Assembly (NCBI GenBank): GCA_016719945.1
Contig: JADJYE010000001.1
Location: 1 to 64,000, forward strand
Source: Polyangiaceae bacterium
Lineage (GTDB): Bacteria; Myxococcota_A; Polyangia; Polyangiales; Polyangiaceae
Reading direction: 5' to 3'
DNA length: 64,000 nucleotides
Made by a program: the position numbers and the translations under genes. Every line of letters starts with the position of its first letter. The stretch's first letter is position 1. Under the pieces are notes generated by a model, which saw nothing but the letters and a program-made list of their open reading frames with translations, made no database searches and was not told the DNA's origin. This document shows positions 25,466 through 35,909 of the stretch, one piece after another.

Positions 25466-26403
25466 CCATGAAGGGCGACGGTGTCGCTTGGCTGGCGGCG
25501 CTCGCGGGGCTTGCCATCGCGCTGACCTCACAGCTGCCAGGGCGCGTCCGACACGAGCAGGTCAAGGAGACGACCGAGACGTACCTGCTCCCGCCGCCCG
25601 AGCACCTCGTGGTGATGAGCCTGGGCTACCGCTCGGCGCTCGCTGACGTGCTCTGGGCGAACATCCTCGTGACCCAAGGCTTGCGCCTCGGGGAGCGGCG
25701 GAGGTTCGATATCGCGATCGAGTACCTCGACGCCGTCAACGAGCTCGATCCCAAGTGGCGCGAGCCCTACAAGCTTGCGGACTCGCTCGTGACGCTGCAA
25801 GCGAAGGCGACGCCGCTCGAGCAGATCCGCGGCGTGCGCCGCATCCTCGAGCGCGGGGTGCGCGAGCGCCCGAACGACGCCGAGCTGTGGCTGATCCTGG
25901 GGCAGTTCACCGGCCAGATCGTGCCGGGGACCTACCTCGACGACGTCGACCCGGTGGAGGCGCAGCGCTGGCGCGAGGAGGGCAGCGAATACCTCGCGCG
26001 CGCTGCGGAGCTGGCCCCACCGAACTCGAACATCGCCTGGCAGGCCATGGGCGCGGGGAGGGTGTTCGCGAACAGCGGCCGCCTCGATCGCGCCATCGAG
26101 ATGTTCTCCGCCATCCTCGCGACCACCGACGACCCGGAGCTCCGCGAGCGCGTGGCGGCGCTGCTCGAGAAGCTGCAGCGCGACACCGGCGGCGAGACGG
26201 AGCGGCAAGCGCACGCGCGTGAGCTGCAGCGTCACGTGCAGCGCAGGCTCACCGGCGCGAGCCGGTCGAAGGCGCTCTTGCTGGGCCCGGGCCGCGATCC
26301 CGCTGCGTGCGCGGGCGGGGCGCGCGCGCGCAGCGACGAGCGGACGTGTTCGCCCAGCTGGACCTCGTGGTGGGATGAGGTGAAGCGCCGCGGAGGAGAC
26401 TGA
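25462..26403 (+). CDS. Membrane-anchored TPR protein of the pilus block
   Basis: A 313-residue protein with an N-terminal anchor (GVAWLAALAGLAIALTSQL) and several TPR-like helical pairs: RFDIAIEYLDAVNELDPKW, VRRILERGVRERPNDAELWL, and ASRVFANSGRLDRAIEMFSAIL-type segments. The C-terminal 50 residues are basic and have two Cys (DPAACAGGARARSDERTC). Start is GTG 25462, or ATG 25468. Translational coupling to the pilin-like gene suggests a role in pilus assembly or stability, but this is inference from context. Confidence 0.75.
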   Translation: MTMKGDGVAWLAALAGLAIALTSQLPGRVRHEQVKETTETYLLPPPEHLVVMSLGYRSALADVLWANILVTQGLRLGERRRFDIAIEYLDAVNELDPKWREPYKLADSLVTLQAKATPLEQIRGVRRILERGVRERPNDAELWLILGQFTGQIVPGTYLDDVDPVEAQRWREEGSEYLARAAELAPPNSNIAWQAMGAGRVFANSGRLDRAIEMFSAILATTDDPELRERVAALLEKLQRDTGGETERQAHARELQRHVQRRLTGASRSKALLLGPGRDPAACAGGARARSDERTCSPSWTSWWDEVKRRGGD

Positions 26404-26495
26404 ATTGCCGCGCGCCGCTCGCCTCGCCCGCGCCGGCCGAGCGGCGGATGTTTTCGCGCGCCCCTCGTATTTGGTCGAATCCGTCGCCTCTTCGG

Positions 26496-27152
26496 TTACT
26501 GGGTGACGAGCTCTTTGGAGGCGAACAGGGCGCGCGCGGTCTTGCGGGCGCGTTGCCCCTGCGCGTCGTCGAGGAACACCTTCCCGCCGTCGCGATCGTA
26601 GCTCATCAGGTTGTTCTTCACGGTCGAGTGCGGGTTACCGAGGTAGTGGCCGAGCTCGTGCGCGAGCGTCGTCGGCTGCGCGCTCGCGGCGACGATCACG
26701 TACTTCTTCTTCAGGTTGGAGAGCTTTCTCCAGCAAACGCCCATCCGGTAGAGCTTGGGGTCGTCGACGTCGCGGAGCGACTCGACGAAGTACACGTTGG
26801 CGACCCCCGAGACCATCGAGCTCGCCAGCGCGTCGCGATCGGCTGCGGTCTCGAGGCGCGCGGCGCTCTCGGGCAGCGTCGACGCTGCGTCGCGCTCGAA
26901 GAACCGAAGGGCGTGCGGCTTGAACACCTCGTTGGCGGCCTCGAGCTGCGCCTCGACGAACGCCCTCGTGACCACTGGCTCGAGGCGCGGCTTGCCCTTG
27001 TCGTCGAGCTTCCTGGCGGCGACCGCGATCACGATCGGGACCGCGATCTCCGCCACCGGTGCCGGCGGCTTCTTCGCCCAGGCCGTGCCCGAAGGGATCG
27101 TGAGCCCCGCACCGCCAAGCAGCGCGGAAGCGATGAAGCGCCGCCGGAGCAT
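26496..27152 (-). CDS. Secreted metzincin-like zinc protease
   Basis: A 218-residue protein. The N-terminus MLRRRFIASALLGGAGLTIP with GTAWA cleavage context looks like a Tat or Sec signal. The zinc site is TTLAHELGHYLGNPH, the extended HExxHxxGxxH of metzincins, with a probable Met-turn at NNLMSYDR about 10 residues later. The size is that of a bare catalytic domain without a propeptide domain. The substrate is unknown. It lies tail-to-tail with the TPR gene and downstream of the sulfatase gene on the same strand. Confidence 0.82.
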   Translation of the reverse strand: MLRRRFIASALLGGAGLTIPSGTAWAKKPPAPVAEIAVPIVIAVAARKLDDKGKPRLEPVVTRAFVEAQLEAANEVFKPHALRFFERDAASTLPESAARLETAADRDALASSMVSGVANVYFVESLRDVDDPKLYRMGVCWRKLSNLKKKYVIVAASAQPTTLAHELGHYLGNPHSTVKNNLMSYDRDGGKVFLDDAQGQRARKTARALFASKELVTQ

Positions 27153-27203
27153 CCCGAGCAGGCTAGCAGGCTCGTGCCCAGCCCCGGCTCGGCGAACGGC
27201 TCA

Positions 27204-29438
27204 TCATGGCGTCGGCATCGTGCCCAGCGCCTTGCGAAGAGCCCAGCGCGCCCACTCGGCCTCTTCGACGTTCCGGTGCGAGCGATCCTCGAGGCCCAGC
27301 GGATCCGCTGCCGGCTCGAACAGCCCCGCCTGGCCCCGCTCGCGGTCGTCGATGTAGAGCCAATCCGAGGTGCGGAGCATGGTGGAGCGGAGCGCGGGCG
27401 AGCCGAACGGGGCGCCGCGCGGCTGCCACAACACGCCCGTCACGAAGGTCTTTTCGGGCTCTCGCGCGCCGAACAGCGCGGGGGTCAGGCTCTCTCCCGG
27501 GAGCTCGGCGTCCGGCTCGAGCTCGAGCAGGTCGAGCACGGTGGGCACGACGTCGAGGTGGCTCGCGAGGCCCCCGCGGCGCGCCCCGCGCTGTGCCGGC
27601 GTCTGAACGACGAACGGCACGTGCGTTTCGGCGGTGTGCAGGCTGTGATCGTGGCGGCCGCGCGGGTGCATCCGGTCGAACGCCTCTCCGTGGTCCGCGG
27701 TGAACAGCATCACGTAGTCTGCTGGCGACAGCCGGGCCTCGACGCCTTCGAGCAGCGCGCCCCAGTGGCGGTCCGCGAACGCCAGCTCGGTGTCATAACG
27801 ATCGAGCTCGCTGGCCCGCTCTCCGAAGGGCTTCGTGTCGGGGGGCAGCTGGTAGGGCGGGTGATGATCGAAGAAGTGCACCCAGAGCAGCAGCGGCCGG
27901 CCGGCGGCCGCGTCGAGGTGGGCCAGGGCGCGCTCGGCGAGGTCCGGGGCGGCGTAGGGCTTGGGCGCGGTGCTGCGGCGCTCCGCCGCGGAGAGCGGGG
28001 CGAGGTCGACCTCGTCGAACGTCGCCATGAGCGAGGGCCACTGCTCGACCGAGAGGATGCGCGTCCCCGGGAGCGCGACGGTCTTGTACCCCGCGGCGCG
28101 GAGCAGCTCTGGCAGCGTACGCGCCGCGTGCCCGCCCGCCGACGCCTGGTTCTGCGGCGGCAGCAGGCCCGGGGAGCTCGTGATCAACGTCCCCGAGAGC
28201 AGCGCCGGGAGGGCGTTCGCCGTGGAGGAGGACGTCGCGAAGGCGCGGTCGAAGACCGTGGCCCGTCGCGCCCACGCGTCGAGCCGCGGCGTCACGCTGC
28301 GCTCGTAGCCGCCGAGCCCCGTGTGATCGTGCGAGAGCGCGTCGGTGGTCACCAGGATCACGTGCGGCCGGCGCGCGACCGGCAGCGGCTCCGAGCGCGG
28401 GTGCCGGCGCAACCCGGGCTCGAACGGCAACGTCGAGCTGCTCGCGTCGCGCCCGGAGCAGTCCTCGTCGACGCCGTTGTCGGCGGTCTCCGCGACGTGC
28501 GGCCCGCGTCGTCGATCGAGCGGGGCGCAGTCTCCCCCGCCATAGAGCGACGGCGCGCCGTCGCGATCGAGGTCGCTGACCCAGTCGGACGCGCGCAGCA
28601 GCCCCGTGGCCAACGAGCGCTGGCGGGAGAGCGAGGCGCGCAGGCCGCCGCGCTCCGGGACGAGCGCGACCGCGAGCGCCGCGAGCGCCAGGACGGTGAG
28701 CGGCCGGCCGACGCGGTCGAGCGAGCGACGCGCGAGACCGCCCCGCGTCGAGGCCACCGCGGACGCGAGCAAGACGAGCCCGACCAGGGTCGCCGCGCCG
28801 AGCCGTGGCCAAGGCAGCCCATCGACGAGGCTGGTGCCCGACACCCAGGCGACGACGGCCGCCACGAGCCCAGCGGTCGCGATGGCTACGACGCGCGTCG
28901 GTCGCAGCGCCGCAGCGAGGGCAGGGTGACGCGACAGCGCGTGCACGGCGCGCTCGACCCAAGGGAACGCCGCGGTCGCCGCGCCGGCGGCCAGGAGCGC
29001 CCCGAGCGCGCCCCCGATGAGCACGCCGGCGGCCGCGTACAGCGGGGTGCGGATCGCGCCGACGAGCGCGCTGCCCACGGTGACCGCGAAGGACAGCCCC
29101 ACGGCGAGCCCGAGCGCCGCCGCGATCGGGAGGGCTCCCCACGCGGCGGCCGCCGCGCGCGCGCTGCTCGGCGCAGGCTCGCCCCCCGGTCGGGGCGTGA
29201 CCGACTCGACCCACGGCGCGACCAGCGCGCGCAGCCGCTGGGCGCCGCGGGCGACGAGGCTCGCCGCCGCTCCGGCGACCAGCGCCCAAGGCGCGGCGAC
29301 CGCGAGCGCCCACGCGGCCGGCTGGAGGGCGGGCTCCCCCGCCTCGAGGGCAGCCGCCGCCGCGTCGATGGCCGTCCAAACGAGCACGCCGATCAGCGTG
29401 AGGGCGAACGAGCGGCGCACCTCCAGAACGTACCCCAT
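27204..29438 (-). CDS. Membrane-anchored sulfatase-fold hydrolase with MopE-like segment
   Basis: A 744-residue protein. About residues 1-270 hold several hydrophobic segments. A MopE-like metal-binding stretch follows (SDLDRDGAPSLYGGGDCAPLD then ETADNGVDEDCSG). The alkaline-phosphatase/sulfatase fold has VILVTTDALSHDHTGLGGYE, TPRLDAWARRATVFDRAFA, LWVHFFDHHPPY and MLFTADHGEAFD. The CxPSR formylglycine motif is missing; the nucleophile position reads SSSTANALPALLSG, so a Ser or Thr nucleophile as in LTA-synthase or phosphoethanolamine-transferase relatives is more likely. It is probably an envelope phosphoryl- or sulfate-ester enzyme. Confidence 0.82.
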   Translation of the reverse strand: MGYVLEVRRSFALTLIGVLVWTAIDAAAAALEAGEPALQPAAWALAVAAPWALVAGAAASLVARGAQRLRALVAPWVESVTPRPGGEPAPSSARAAAAAWGALPIAAALGLAVGLSFAVTVGSALVGAIRTPLYAAAGVLIGGALGALLAAGAATAAFPWVERAVHALSRHPALAAALRPTRVVAIATAGLVAAVVAWVSGTSLVDGLPWPRLGAATLVGLVLLASAVASTRGGLARRSLDRVGRPLTVLALAALAVALVPERGGLRASLSRQRSLATGLLRASDWVSDLDRDGAPSLYGGGDCAPLDRRRGPHVAETADNGVDEDCSGRDASSSTLPFEPGLRRHPRSEPLPVARRPHVILVTTDALSHDHTGLGGYERSVTPRLDAWARRATVFDRAFATSSSTANALPALLSGTLITSSPGLLPPQNQASAGGHAARTLPELLRAAGYKTVALPGTRILSVEQWPSLMATFDEVDLAPLSAAERRSTAPKPYAAPDLAERALAHLDAAAGRPLLLWVHFFDHHPPYQLPPDTKPFGERASELDRYDTELAFADRHWGALLEGVEARLSPADYVMLFTADHGEAFDRMHPRGRHDHSLHTAETHVPFVVQTPAQRGARRGGLASHLDVVPTVLDLLELEPDAELPGESLTPALFGAREPEKTFVTGVLWQPRGAPFGSPALRSTMLRTSDWLYIDDRERGQAGLFEPAADPLGLEDRSHRNVEEAEWARWALRKALGTMPTP

Positions 29439-29481
29439 GGGGGCCGTTCGGCGTCTGCCGCAGCCACCTGCGCGAAACCAA

Positions 29482-29511
29482 TTGCAGGCCCCGCGCCCTT
29501 CACGCTAGAAC
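29482..29511 (+). promoter_or_regulatory. Possible tRNA-Leu promoter
   Basis: TTGCAG at 29482-29487 and TAGAAC at 29506-29511, 18 bases apart, end 10 bases before the tRNA-Leu. Both boxes are partial matches. Confidence 0.4.
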
Positions 29512-29521
29512 GCTCGTGTTC

Positions 29522-29605
29522 GCGAAGCTGGCGGAATTGGCAGACGCGCTGGATTCAGGTTCCAGTGGGGTAACTCCCGTGGAGGTTCAAGTCCTCTGCT
29601 TCGCA
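29522..29605 (+). tRNA. tRNA-Leu (anticodon CAG)
   Basis: An 84-base class II tRNA. Acceptor strands GCGAAGC and GCTTCGC pair, the anticodon CAG is at 29556-29558 within stem CTGGA/TCCAG, and a long variable arm (GTGGGGTAACTCCCGT) and T-arm GAGGTTCAAGTCCTC are present. The 3' CCA is not fully encoded (the genome reads CCG). It decodes CUG, a frequent codon at this GC level. Confidence 0.96.
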
Positions 29606-29624
29606 CCGACGACACCCCGAAGAC

Positions 29625-29657
29625 GCCGCACGCTCCCCAAGAGCGGGCGGCGCTTTT
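29625..29657 (+). terminator. Terminator after tRNA-Leu
   Basis: GCCGC-A-CGCTC and GAGCG-G-GCGGC pair around CCCAA, followed by GCTTTTCC. It lies 20 bases after the tRNA and just before the glycosyltransferase start. Confidence 0.75.
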
Positions 29658-29676
29658 CCTTTGGCGGGCGACAGCG

Positions 29677-32600
29677 ATGACCGACGCCAGCCGACCCCAG
29701 GGCGGTGACCCCTCGGCCCTGCTCGCGGCCGGTGATCTCGACGCCGCCCTCGCGGCGGCAGAAGACGGCGTTCGCGCGCGCCCCGCGGATCCAGGCGCGT
29801 ACAACGCGCTCGGCACCGTCCTCGCTCGGCGCGGAGAGGTGACGGCGGCCGAGCGCGCCTTCCGCGCGGTCATCGACCTCGAGCCCGACGCCTCCCGCGG
29901 ACACTCCAACCTCTCGGCCTTGTGCCGGTCGGCGGGGCGCCTCGAGGAGGCGCTGAACGCGATCATCGACGCCGTCGCGCGTGCGCCGGCCGCGGCGCGC
30001 CTGCACGCCCGACGCGGCCAGATCGAGCGCGATCTCGAGCAATACGAGCGCGCGGTCGACGCCTTCGCTCGCGCGTTCGCGCTCGAGCCGTCTCCAGCCC
30101 ACCGCGATCTCTACGCCCGCGCGCTGTTCGAGGCCGGCCGGATCGAGCCCGCGCTCGAGGCCGCGCGCCTCGCCGAGCCCCCGACGCGCGACAGCGTGTT
30201 CATCACGGCGACGGCGCTCGGCGCCCTCGGACGCAAGCAAGAGCTCGAGGCGGCGCTCGAGCGGCTGGTGGCGATGCGGCCCGCGCCCGCCATGGCGATC
30301 CAGCTCACCGAGCTGACGGCGTTCTACAACCTGCGCGAGCTCGGCTTGCAGCTCGCGCGGGCGGCGCGCGAGGGCACGGCGCCGGGCGATCCGCTGCGGG
30401 ACACCGCCGTCATCGTCGAGGCGGGGTACGAGGAGACCCTCAAGCACGTCGATCGGGCGCTCGCGCTCTACGCCGAGGAGCTCGACGCTCAGCGCGCCCC
30501 CTCCGAGCGTCTCTACGAGGCCCTGCTCCACACCTGCGCGCGCCTCGCCCTGCGGGAGGCGTTCGAGCGGGCAGCCGAGGCCGCCATGAGGACCCTCCCG
30601 CGGTCGGTGCGGCTGCGCGCGACGATCGCGGCCTACCTCATCGAGGTCGATCGGCTCGACCGCGCCCTAGAGGTCATCGAAGAGGCGCGCGCGATCGACG
30701 ACGACGTCGCGTCCGTGCGGGCTACGCTGGCGGCTGCGCACGGGACGGCGGGTGCCTTCGTGCTCGCGCGGCAGCACGTCCGGCGCGCGCTCGAGCTCGA
30801 CCCGCTCAGCGACGTGACGATGAGGTCGAGCCTCTTCCACGCGCTGCACGACGATCAGGTCTCGCCGCAGGCGTTTCGCGAGGCGCAGATCGCCTGGGCC
30901 GACCGCTTCTGCGTCGCCAAGCGGACGATCGATCGTGCCCCGCGCTCGCTCGACCCCGAGCGGCGCCTCAAGGTCGGCTACTTGTCGGGCGACTTCCGGA
31001 GCCACGCGGTCGCGCGCTTCATGCTCCCGCTCCTCGTCGCCCACGATCGGCGAGAGGTCGAGCTGCACCTCTACTCGACCAGCCCCACCTGCGACCGGGT
31101 CACCGAGGAGATCCGCGCGCTCGAGCTCACGTTCCACGACGTGAGCGCGATGCAGCCGACGGCGATCGCGAGGCAGATCGCGGAGGACCAGGTCGACGTG
31201 CTGGTGGAGCTCGGAGGGCTGACTGGCGGGTCTTCGCTGCCAACCCTCGCTCACGCCCCCGCGCCGGTGCAGGTGACGTACCTGGGATACCCCGCCACGA
31301 CGGGCGTGCCCGAGATCGACCATCGGCTCACCGACCCGTGGGCCGATCCCCCGCCGCTGACCGATTCGCTGTGCGTCGAGGCGCTCGCCCGGCTCCCCGA
31401 GACGGCGTGGTGCTTCAAGGGCGAAGAGGGGATCGACGTCGTCGAGCGGCCCGAGGGCGGGCCCCTCGTGCTCGGCAGCTTCAACCGCACAGCGAAGCTC
31501 TCCGATACGGTGCTCGCGGCCTGGGCGCGCGTGCTCGCCTCGCTGCCGGGCGCGCTGCTGCTCTTGAAGGGCAGGGGCCTCGGAAGCGACGCAGTTCGCG
31601 CGCGGATCACCAGCATCTTCGTCGAGCATGGCATCGACCCCGCGCGCGTCAGCATGGTCGGGTGGGCGCCCGGGATACGCGAGCACCTGATGAGCTGGGG
31701 GGACGTCGACATCGCGCTCGACTCCTACCCCTACGCGGGCACCACCACGACCTGCGAGGCGCTGTGGATGGGAGTGCCCGTCGTGACGCTGGCAGGCAGC
31801 TCTCACGTGTCGCGCGTCGGCGTCAGCCTCCTCCGTCAGGTCGGGCTGGATGACCTCGTGGCGACGGACTGGGACGACTACGTGATGCGCGTCGCTCGGC
31901 TCGCGGCCGACGCCCCGCGCAGGCGTGCGCTCCGCTCGAGCCTGCGCCCGACGATGAAGGCGGCCATGTTGGGGGATGGTGCGCGCTTCGCCCGCGACGT
32001 CGAGGCCGCGCTGCGGGCGATGTGGCGCGGGTACGTCAGCTCTCCTCGGGCGCAGGCGCCGTCGCGCTCGCGTCTGTCCAGGGTCGCTCCGCGCCAGCTC
32101 GTTCCGCCCTCGATCGCGCACCGCGAGACGTTCGTCGCCATGGAGCAGGGGGTCGAGCGCGATCAAGGCGACGACTTCGCGAGGCTCCGCTACGGGCGCG
32201 CCGGGGCGCACGTCGTCTTCGCGGCCTCGCCCGGCGCGGCGGGGCGCGCGCTCGCGATGGCGCGCGCGCCTGGCGTCCGCGTCGAGCTGTTCGAGCCTCA
32301 CGGCGAGAGCGCCGCGCTCGCGGCGACGAGCTTCGAGCTCGCTGGGCTCCCGCGCGGGAGCGTGCGTGAGAGGTCGCTCGCGCCCGACGACGTCTCGCGA
32401 GCCGATCTCGTCGACGTCGACGCGGACGACCTGCGTTCGCTGCTCGGCCGCTGGGACCCGAGCTGCCCGCTCTCGATCCGGTTCGCCTCCGCCGAGCGAG
32501 CCCACGAGAGCGCCGAGCTGGCTCGCGGCGCCGGGCTCGAGGTGCTCGTGCCCCTTCCGGCGCTCGGCGCGCTCGTTCGCTGGCCCGAGGGAGGGGCGCT

Positions 32601-33174
32601 GTGCCCGCTCGCACGGGGCTTCTTCGCGGCGAAGCCAGGCGTGCTCGCTGACGTCGTCGTCGCCCCGCACGATCCCGACCACCCGCTCGTGCGCGCGATC
32701 CTCGAGCAGGCACGCCACCCGACCGACCTCTTCGAGCGCGCGCTCGACGCAGCGCTCGAGCCTGCTGTCCGCCTCGCACTCCTGCACGCGGCGCTCGCGG
32801 ACGCAGCGCGCGAGGTCGACGCGGATCCCGTGGGCGCGCAGCTGACCCGCGCTCGGCTCGCGCTCGAGCTCGGGCTCCGGGGGAGCCTCGCCGGCGCGCT
32901 CGAGCCTCTGCCGGCGCTCGAGGCCGCGCCCACGGGGCGCTTCTTGCCGTGCCTGGGCGGGCCAGGCGTTCACCTGGCGGGGGCGCTGGGCTTCGCGCGT
33001 CGCCTCTCGCTGGAGGCCCTCGTGAAGTGGGGAGCGCGCTCGAGCTTCGACCGACCCACGGCCCATCGAGCGCTGCTCGTCGAGTACTTCCGCGCGGGCG
33101 GGTCCGACCCCGAGATGAACCGGCGGCTGGGCCTGCTCTTGGCGCTGCACGGGACGGGGCCGTCCTCGCGCTGA
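29677..33174 (+). CDS. TPR-containing O-GlcNAc-transferase-like glycosyltransferase with extra C-terminal domain
   Basis: An 1165-residue protein in three parts. Residues 1-420 are TPR repeats (YNALGTVLARRGEVTAAERAF, then similar units). Residues about 430-780 are a GT41 (SPINDLY/OGT) catalytic domain: LKVGYLSGDFRSHAVARFML, VDVLVELGGLTGGS, QVTYLGYPATTGVPEIDHRL, VLGSFNRTAKLS, VDIALDSYPYAGTTTTCEAL and GVPVVTLAG. Residues about 800-1165 have a weak FkbM-methyltransferase-like pattern (GRAGAHVVFAASPGAAG, VRVELFEPHGESAA), with no clear SAM motif. Bacterial relatives glycosylate proteins such as flagellins or adhesins. It starts just after the tRNA-Leu terminator, so it has its own transcript. Confidence 0.85.
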   Translation: MTDASRPQGGDPSALLAAGDLDAALAAAEDGVRARPADPGAYNALGTVLARRGEVTAAERAFRAVIDLEPDASRGHSNLSALCRSAGRLEEALNAIIDAVARAPAAARLHARRGQIERDLEQYERAVDAFARAFALEPSPAHRDLYARALFEAGRIEPALEAARLAEPPTRDSVFITATALGALGRKQELEAALERLVAMRPAPAMAIQLTELTAFYNLRELGLQLARAAREGTAPGDPLRDTAVIVEAGYEETLKHVDRALALYAEELDAQRAPSERLYEALLHTCARLALREAFERAAEAAMRTLPRSVRLRATIAAYLIEVDRLDRALEVIEEARAIDDDVASVRATLAAAHGTAGAFVLARQHVRRALELDPLSDVTMRSSLFHALHDDQVSPQAFREAQIAWADRFCVAKRTIDRAPRSLDPERRLKVGYLSGDFRSHAVARFMLPLLVAHDRREVELHLYSTSPTCDRVTEEIRALELTFHDVSAMQPTAIARQIAEDQVDVLVELGGLTGGSSLPTLAHAPAPVQVTYLGYPATTGVPEIDHRLTDPWADPPPLTDSLCVEALARLPETAWCFKGEEGIDVVERPEGGPLVLGSFNRTAKLSDTVLAAWARVLASLPGALLLLKGRGLGSDAVRARITSIFVEHGIDPARVSMVGWAPGIREHLMSWGDVDIALDSYPYAGTTTTCEALWMGVPVVTLAGSSHVSRVGVSLLRQVGLDDLVATDWDDYVMRVARLAADAPRRRALRSSLRPTMKAAMLGDGARFARDVEAALRAMWRGYVSSPRAQAPSRSRLSRVAPRQLVPPSIAHRETFVAMEQGVERDQGDDFARLRYGRAGAHVVFAASPGAAGRALAMARAPGVRVELFEPHGESAALAATSFELAGLPRGSVRERSLAPDDVSRADLVDVDADDLRSLLGRWDPSCPLSIRFASAERAHESAELARGAGLEVLVPLPALGALVRWPEGGALCPLARGFFAAKPGVLADVVVAPHDPDHPLVRAILEQARHPTDLFERALDAALEPAVRLALLHAALADAAREVDADPVGAQLTRARLALELGLRGSLAGALEPLPALEAAPTGRFLPCLGGPGVHLAGALGFARRLSLEALVKWGARSSFDRPTAHRALLVEYFRAGGSDPEMNRRLGLLLALHGTGPSSR

Positions 33175-33226
33175 CGCCGCGTGCACGTCGGGCAGGCGCG
33201 AGCGATCCGTGGTAAGAGCGCCCACC

Positions 33227-34397
33227 ATGGCGCAAAGGCGACGAGCTCGGCTCTGCCTCGCGGACGGGGCCGTCTTCGAGGCCTCGCGTTCGGCGCGGCG
33301 CTCGCGAGCGACGACGCCGTCACGGGCGAGGTCGTGTTCACGACCGGGATGACCGGCTACCAGGAGGTCCTGACCGACCCCTCGTACACCGGCCAGCTGG
33401 TGACGATGACCGCCCCGCAGATGGGCAACACCGGGGTCAACGCGCTCGATCCCGAGAGCGACGGCCGCCCGACCGCGGGGGCGTTCATCGTCCGAGAGCT
33501 GTCGGGCGTCGCCTCGAGCTGGCGCTCGGAGGAGGCGCTCGAGGTGTGGCTCGCGCGCGCCGGCAAGGTCGGCCTCACGGGCGTCGACACCCGCCGGCTC
33601 ACGCGGCACCTGCGCGATCATGGCTCGCAGAACGGCGCGATCGGCCTGGGCCCCGCCGCGGACCTCGTCGAGCGCGCGCGCCTCGCTCCCAACATGGAGG
33701 GGCTCGACCTCGTCGCCGGCGTGACCTGCGCCGCCGCTCACGAGTTCTCCGAGCCGACCCCGGCGGCGTTCCGTACGCTCGCGCTCGGGCGCGCACCGTC
33801 GAGCCGGCCCCATGTCGTCGCGCTCGACTTCGGCATCAAGCGGAACATCCTTCGCAGCCTCGTCGACGTGGGCTGCCGGGTGACCGTCGTCCCAGCCGCC
33901 AGCTCGTCGCGAGAGATCCTCGCGCTGGGGGCCGACGGGCTCTTCCTCTCGAACGGCCCGGGAGATCCCGCCGCTGTCACGTACGCGATCGAGACGCTGC
34001 GAGGTCTGCTCGGCAAGCTCCCGATCTTCGGCATCTGCCTCGGTCATCAGATCCTCGCGCTCGCCGCCGGCGGCCGCACGTTCAAGCTGAAGTTCGGGCA
34101 CCGCGGGCTCAACCATCCGGTGCAGAACCTGGACACCGGACGCATCGAGATCACGTCGCAGAATCACGGCTTCGTCGTCGACGTCACCACGCTCCCCAAG
34201 GGCGCCCGCTCGACCTACGTCCACCTCAACGACGGCACGAGCGAGGGGCTCGAGCTGCCCGACGCGCGGGCCTTCTCGGTCCAATTTCACCCCGAGGCCG
34301 CAGCGGGTCCCCACGACACCTTGCACCTGTTCGAACAATTTCGCGCGACGATGACCGGTGAGCCCCGGTCCTCCGCGGGCGCGGCGGCGGTGAGCGC

Positions 34398-34401
<4 letters not shown>
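33227..34401 (+). CDS. carA: Carbamoyl-phosphate synthase small subunit (one frameshift)
   Basis: CarA hydrolyses glutamine and passes ammonia to CarB for arginine and pyrimidine synthesis. ATG 33227 opens MAQRRRARLCLADGAVFE, the usual CarA start; one base is then missing near 33279-33283 and the other frame continues FGAALASDDAVTGEVVF and TTGMTGYQEVLTDPSYTGQL. The glutaminase domain has SNGPGDP, the nucleophile IFGICLGHQILALA and FSVQFHPEAAAGPHD. carB is not in the window. The stop overlaps the rimO start (GTGA), so the two are translationally coupled. Confidence 0.9.
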
Positions 34402-35790
<1,389 letters not shown>

Positions 35791-35795
<5 letters not shown>

Positions 35796-35870
35796 CCCCC
35801 AGCTCTGCTGACCCCCAGCTCTGCTGACCCCCAGCTCTGCTGACCCCCAGCTCTGCTGACCCCCAACAAT
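35791..35870. repeat. 16-bp tandem repeat, four exact copies plus one variant
   Basis: The unit GCTGACCCCCAGCTCT repeats from 35791, and the fifth copy ends in AACAAT. The rimO stop TGA is in the first unit. On the minus strand the unit gives runs of five G every 16 bases. Confidence 0.9.
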
Positions 35871-35909
35871 GCTGCCCAGCGCGGCGCGGCGTGCTACCCG
35901 AAGGCCACC

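Noticed and set aside
26448..29573. 1041-codon plus-strand frame
   Set aside because: It lies opposite the metalloprotease and sulfatase genes and its Arg/Glu-rich product matches nothing.
30667..34338. 1223-codon minus-strand frame
   Set aside because: Antisense shadow of the glycosyltransferase and carA genes.
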